Shown here: one piece after another, positions 60,205 to 64,000 of the stretch
How the letters are laid out: each line of letters opens with the position of its first letter
How positions within the stretch are numbered: position 1 is the stretch's first letter
Notes under the pieces: generated by a model
What the model saw: the letters and a program-made list of their open reading frames with translations, nothing else
What the model was told of the DNA's origin: nothing
Databases searched by the model: none
Source: Diphasiastrum complanatum
Lineage: Eukaryota; Streptophyta; Lycopodiopsida; Lycopodiales; Lycopodiaceae
DNA length: 64,000 bases
Assembly (NCBI GenBank): GCA_029204225.1
Contig: CM055110.1
Coordinates: 42,019,862 to 42,083,861, forward strand
Direction of reading: 5' to 3'
Translations under genes and position numbers: made by a program

Positions 60205-61039
60205 TTCTAGAAAAAAAAGGACACGAAGTGGATTTAACACAAGTGAAATATGTCAGAGAGTTGCTGCACAAGTTTAGGTTGCAGGATTGCAAGCCAGTGA
60301 ACACTCCTATTGAACCAGGGAAAAAGCTTTCTAAACTTGATGAGTCATAGCCATTTGATGTTAAGCTATATAGGCAGTTAGTAGGGAGCTTGATTTACCT
60401 TGCCACGACTAGACCAGATATGCTATTGGTATTGTAAGTCAGTTTATGGCAGCACCTACGAAAACGCATTGGAAGGCAGCCAAACGCATTTTGGGATATG
60501 CGAAAGGCACTTCCGATTATGGCTTGGTTTACAAGAAGCATGAGGGTTTACCTGAGTTATGTGGCTATGTGGATGCGGATTGGAGAGGTGACTATGATGA
60601 TCGTAGATCCACCACAGAGTATGTATTCCAGCTTTGTGGCAGTTGCCTTTCCTGGTCTAGTAAAAAGCAAAGTACAGTTGCTCTATCCACTACAGAAGTA
60701 GAGTATAAGACAATGTGTAGTGCAACACAGGAAGCTATATGGTTGAGGCAAATCTTGGAAGAAATGAAATAGAAAAATTTCATGACTATACATAGCGACA
60801 GTCAGAGTGGCATTCATCTAGCAAAGAATCTAGTGTTCCATGTGAGAACCAAACACATTGAGATTCGGTATCACTTTATACATGAGAGGCTGTTGAGTCG
60901 TGAAATTCATGTTGTTCATTGGAGTACAGACGAACAGCTAGCTGACATTTTGACTAAGCCACTTGTTAGAGAAAAGATTGATAAGTTTAGATCAAAGCTT
61001 TCTGTACTTAATTTTGTTACTTTAAAGCTATGTATATGA
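60205..61039 (+). pseudogene. pol: copia RNase H remnant
   Basis: From about 60205: HEVDLTQVKYVRELLHKF, PFDVKLYRQLVGSLIYL (after a TAG), a one-base frame change at the TRPD motif, then HWKAAKRILGYAKGTSDYGL, YVDADWRGDYDDRRSTTEYV, LSTTEVEYKTM, TIHSDSQSGIHLAKN, TKHIEIRYHFIHERL, ADILTKPL. One TAG-type stop (TAG at about 60770). RT and all upstream parts are missing. Confidence 0.87.
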
Positions 61040-61059
61040 CTGTATAAAAAGTAGATTCT

Positions 61060-61312
61060 ACTTTAAGGGAGAGAGTTTGCATTAAAGTAGAATCACTGCG
61101 TTACTGTAATGTGGTTCCTATCAGTGGATAAGGATCAGTTGGCCTTGCCACGAGGTGAGTTGATGGGACACGCGTCCCGTCAACAGCAACTTGGGCCATC
61201 ATGGGTTGCTTGAGTGAAGAACTATATGTACAGTGTATTTTCATTTTGAGAAATACAATTGCTATGTGAGCTTGATGTGGAGAGTATTTCCTATCTGTGT
61301 TATTGTGTAGCA
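61060..61312 (+). repeat. Polypurine tract and LTR-like sequence of the copia remnant
   Basis: ctttaagggagagag is a typical copia polypurine tract after RNase H. The following about 240 bp contain cagtgtattttcattttgag, similar to plant copia R regions, and end where the next fragment starts. Confidence 0.55.
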
Positions 61313-61318
61313 TGATCT

Positions 61319-62380
61319 ATGTTCCTGTTCGAAGCAAATTCTAAGTATTACTATTCTAGATTCACTTGGATTTGCCTATTATCGTTAGAATCAATGGTAT
61401 TTTATACTTTTGTGAAGTTAAAAGCTCTTGTAGAGAACCAATTTGGCATCAAGATCAAGGCTTTGAGGTTGGATGGAGGAAGGAAGTACATCTCCGTAAA
61501 GTTTTAAGAATATTGGGAGCAACATGGCATCAAAAGAGAGCTCACTTGTCCCTACTCACCTCAACAAAATGGGGTGGCCAAGAGGAAAAATTGAACCTTA
61601 TGTGAATGTGCAGAGAGGGGCTGAGGCTTTGATGAGGAGCTTTCTCAACCCAAGGGAATCTTCAAGGGACAAGGCCAAACCTCTTAGGATCACATATGTT
61701 GACAAAGAGAAGCAAGCTAAGATGGGTAATATCTCTCATGCATTTTATCTCTTTTGATGAGCCTTCTTGTGTGCAAGATGCATTCGAGTCAAAATGTTGG
61801 CATGAGGCAATGTCTTTGGAGTATGATGCTTTGAATTTCAAATGACACATGGGAATTGATTGATCTTCCACCTAATGAACAGGCAATTGGTGACAAATAA
61901 GTTATAATGTCAGGCTTTGTGCAAAAGGATATGCTCAAGTCAAGGTTCTAGATTATGATGAGACCTTTGCTCGTATGGCAAAGATGACTATCGTCATTAT
62001 TTTAATTGCATTAGCATCCTCTTGCAATTGGCTTACGTATCAAATGGATGTGACTAATGCATTTCTAAATGGCTATCTTGAGGAGAAGATCTACAAGCAC
62101 CAAAAGGATTCATCATGCAATGTCAAGAAGACAAGGTTTGCCTACTCTCCAAAATCTTTGTATGGTGCCAACCAAACTCCAAGATCTTGGTATTCTTGAC
62201 TTGATACTTTTCTTTTCTCACTAGATTTCACCCTTAGCGAGTATGATCCATCTTTGTACTTCAAGTTTATTGATAGTGATGTGATCATCTTTTAAGTATA
62301 TGAAAATGACATAACTTTTTGTGGAAACAATGTCAACCTCATTGATGAGGCTAAGCTAACATTAGGTAGAGTTCAAAATG
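61319..62380 (+). pseudogene. pol: copia integrase-RT fragment with internal deletions
   Basis: Integrase end of core: FTWICLLSLESMVFYTFV, FGIKIKALRLDGGRKYISV (DNGGEY changed to DGGRKY), then in another frame CPYSPQQNGVAKRKN. After a deletion: EPSCVQDAFESKCW, EAMSLEYDALN (RT start). Then TYQMDVTNAFLNGYLEEKIY and YSPKSLYGANQTPRSWYS (RT palm). The YVDD box is degenerate (VYENDITF). Frame changes and stops throughout. Confidence 0.82.
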
Positions 62381-62599
62381 TAAGATCTCGACAACGACAT
62401 GCTCGACTTCGAATAGTTGAATCCTTCTCACGCCCACTTCCTATACTGTGCAACTACTTGGACAATGAAAACAACAGCCATGATCTACTCTAGACGGCGC
62501 AATGGCTCCATGCCATTTTCTTGTACAAGCCATCAAGAAGCATCAGAAGACAGCTCTTGATTTCTAAAATCTAGAGCCATTCAACATATGACCAACCAT

Positions 62600-64000
62600 A
62601 TCGGCTCTTTCTAATCCTATATGCCTTATTGTACCAAAACTTTTGTTCACATGGGGGGCAACAATAGCACACAAGCTATTAGAGGTGAAGGTACAATAAG
62701 ATTAAGCTTTGCAAATGATCAATCCAAACTACTTTCAAGTGTCCTTCATGTACCGAGTCTTTCTACAAATATGCTCTATGTTAGCAGACTTACAGATTTA
62801 GGACACAAAGTAGAATTCGAATCAGATCAATGCAAAGTAGTCGATAGGACATGCAAGATCCTTGCACTTGGAAAGAGGCATGGATACTTGTACAAATCAA
62901 GTCATTTCTTTTCTCTCTCTAATCAGGCTCTTCATCCTTATATAGAAATCAATAAAAGTTTAATTTGACATTATAGAATTGGTCACTCAAATCAATTTTC
63001 TATACATCACATGTCTAAACAGTCTATTGTACTTGATCTCGACTATCCAGATAGGAAAGTTGAACTACTTGTCTGTCAAAACTATATAGTCTATAAACAG
63101 GCTAGGAAACCTTTTAGATCAAGCCATCAACATTTTTCTAGAGGATTGTTAGATATTGTACATACAGACATTTGTGGCCCAATGCAGAATCCTTCATTAA
63201 AGGATGCAAAGTATTTTACACTTTTATTGATAAATTTTCCAAAAGGATGATGGTGTACTTCATCAGGAAGAAATACAAAGCTTTTAATTGCTTCAAATTT
63301 CTGCAAGGAGCATGCAGAGAAAGAAACCGGTAAAAGAATGAAAGCCTTGAGGTCCGACAACGGTGAAAAATATATCTCTATTGAATTAAAAGAGTATTGT
63401 TAGAGCCAAGGCATTGAACAACAGCTTATCACTCCCTATTCACCTCAGTCAAATGGCTTAGTCGAGAGGAAGAATCGTACCCTGTCGAGTCAACCAAATG
63501 CATGTTGGCACACACATCATTGCCTAAGAGCTTCTGGGATGAAGTTGTTTCCACCGTAGCTTACATCCAGAACAGATGTTTCATTAAGGCCCTCTCAGGC
63601 AGAACACTGGGCCCCATGAGGTTTGGACAAGATCTAAGCCTTCGTTGAAGAACCTACGAGCATTTAGTTGCATCGCCTACGCGCATATCCCTAAGGAGAC
63701 AAAGAAAAAATTCGACTCCCATAGTCTAAAGACCATCCTGATAGGTTATATATACCTCTTCCGACAATATCTATAAGTTGTACGACCCTGATACCCAGCA
63801 GATTTCATTTAACAGGGATTTAGTCTTTATCGAGGATCCGTTCATCGACTTCAAAGACAAAGGTAAAGTTCCATACGATCCTTCGACACATGCCACCGAC
63901 ACGACAACTTGAGCCTCAGACTCCATCGTGACGACAGTCGACCAATTATTCAACATCGAATCAGAGGAAGACATTGTTGTTACACAACAACCTGACCAAG
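62600..64000 (+). pseudogene. pol: copia protease-integrase fragment running off the window
   Basis: Protease C-terminal half: KTFVHMGGNNSTQAIRGEGT, LSSVLHVPSLSTNMLYVSRL. The GAG-pre-integrase region has its first His-Cys site eroded. Integrase: LLDIVHTDICGPMQNPS, AEKETGKRMKALRSDNGEKY, LITPYSPQSNGLVERKNRT. All three acidic positions are still visible, but frames change near 63240, 63490 and after. The protease active site is not seen. It continues past 64000. Confidence 0.83.

Overview
The window looks like a nuclear, repeat-dominated plant genome. Evidence: one spliced, apparently intact CYP78A-type cytochrome P450 gene (13.7-17.3 kb), many broken Ty1/copia and Ty3/gypsy LTR retrotransposons, an autonomous-element graveyard with nested insertions, a 362-bp satellite, and very long GA/GT microsatellites. 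The P450 differs from the angiosperm CYP78A consensus as I know it (for example LGPRG instead of PGPRG, and a distinct hinge). This leaves a gymnosperm or a seed-free plant such as a fern possible, but I cannot place the species. No rRNA, tRNA, CRISPR or bacterial operon was recognised.

Layout. 1-5.54 kb: a copia element whose 5' LTR is cut by the window start (gag, PR, IN, RT, RNase H in order, all broken). 5.55-6.66 kb: an array of alternating inverted repeats. 7.1-11.6 kb: two diverged, pol-less LTR-type elements (A and B), each with a coiled-coil/C-terminal protein of unknown family. 13.7-17.3 kb: the P450, with imperfect tandem repeats filling its single intron and its 3' flank. 19.5-21.0 kb: microsatellites. 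21.1-25.8 kb: gypsy RT scrap, a minus-strand copia and an LTR fragment.

25.99-33.3 kb is the most unusual part. A plus-strand relic gene (25.99-27.13 kb) converges on a long minus-strand multi-exon relic (33.26-27.72 kb). The latter contains, in order, a ParB-like stretch, a DNA-amino-methyltransferase-like stretch, an FCP1/HAD-phosphatase-like domain, a histone H3 C-terminal motif and a proline/serine-rich tail. Recognisable splice sites remain, but in-frame stop codons break the frames. Similar orphan spliced fragments lie at 37.6-38.7 kb and 42.6-43.1 kb. Between them are a 362-bp satellite (34.0-36.4 kb) and a chromovirus-type gypsy element (39.0-42.6 kb).

43.3-50.9 kb: compound microsatellites, a plus-strand copia fragment, a minus-strand copia 5' end (gag, PBS, LTR), a gypsy RNase H/integrase fragment and a minus-strand copia gag/PR fragment. 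50.9-56.7 kb: a complete non-autonomous LTR element with gag but no pol, carrying a 24-bp coding-phase minisatellite in its leader and a C-terminal domain shared with elements A and B. 57.1-64.0 kb: an AT-rich gene-free stretch and three further copia fragments, the last running off the window end.

The P450 is the only gene I believe is functional. Many premature stops in the other reading frames are reachable by one C-to-T or G-to-A change, as expected from deamination of methylated cytosine in silenced repeats.
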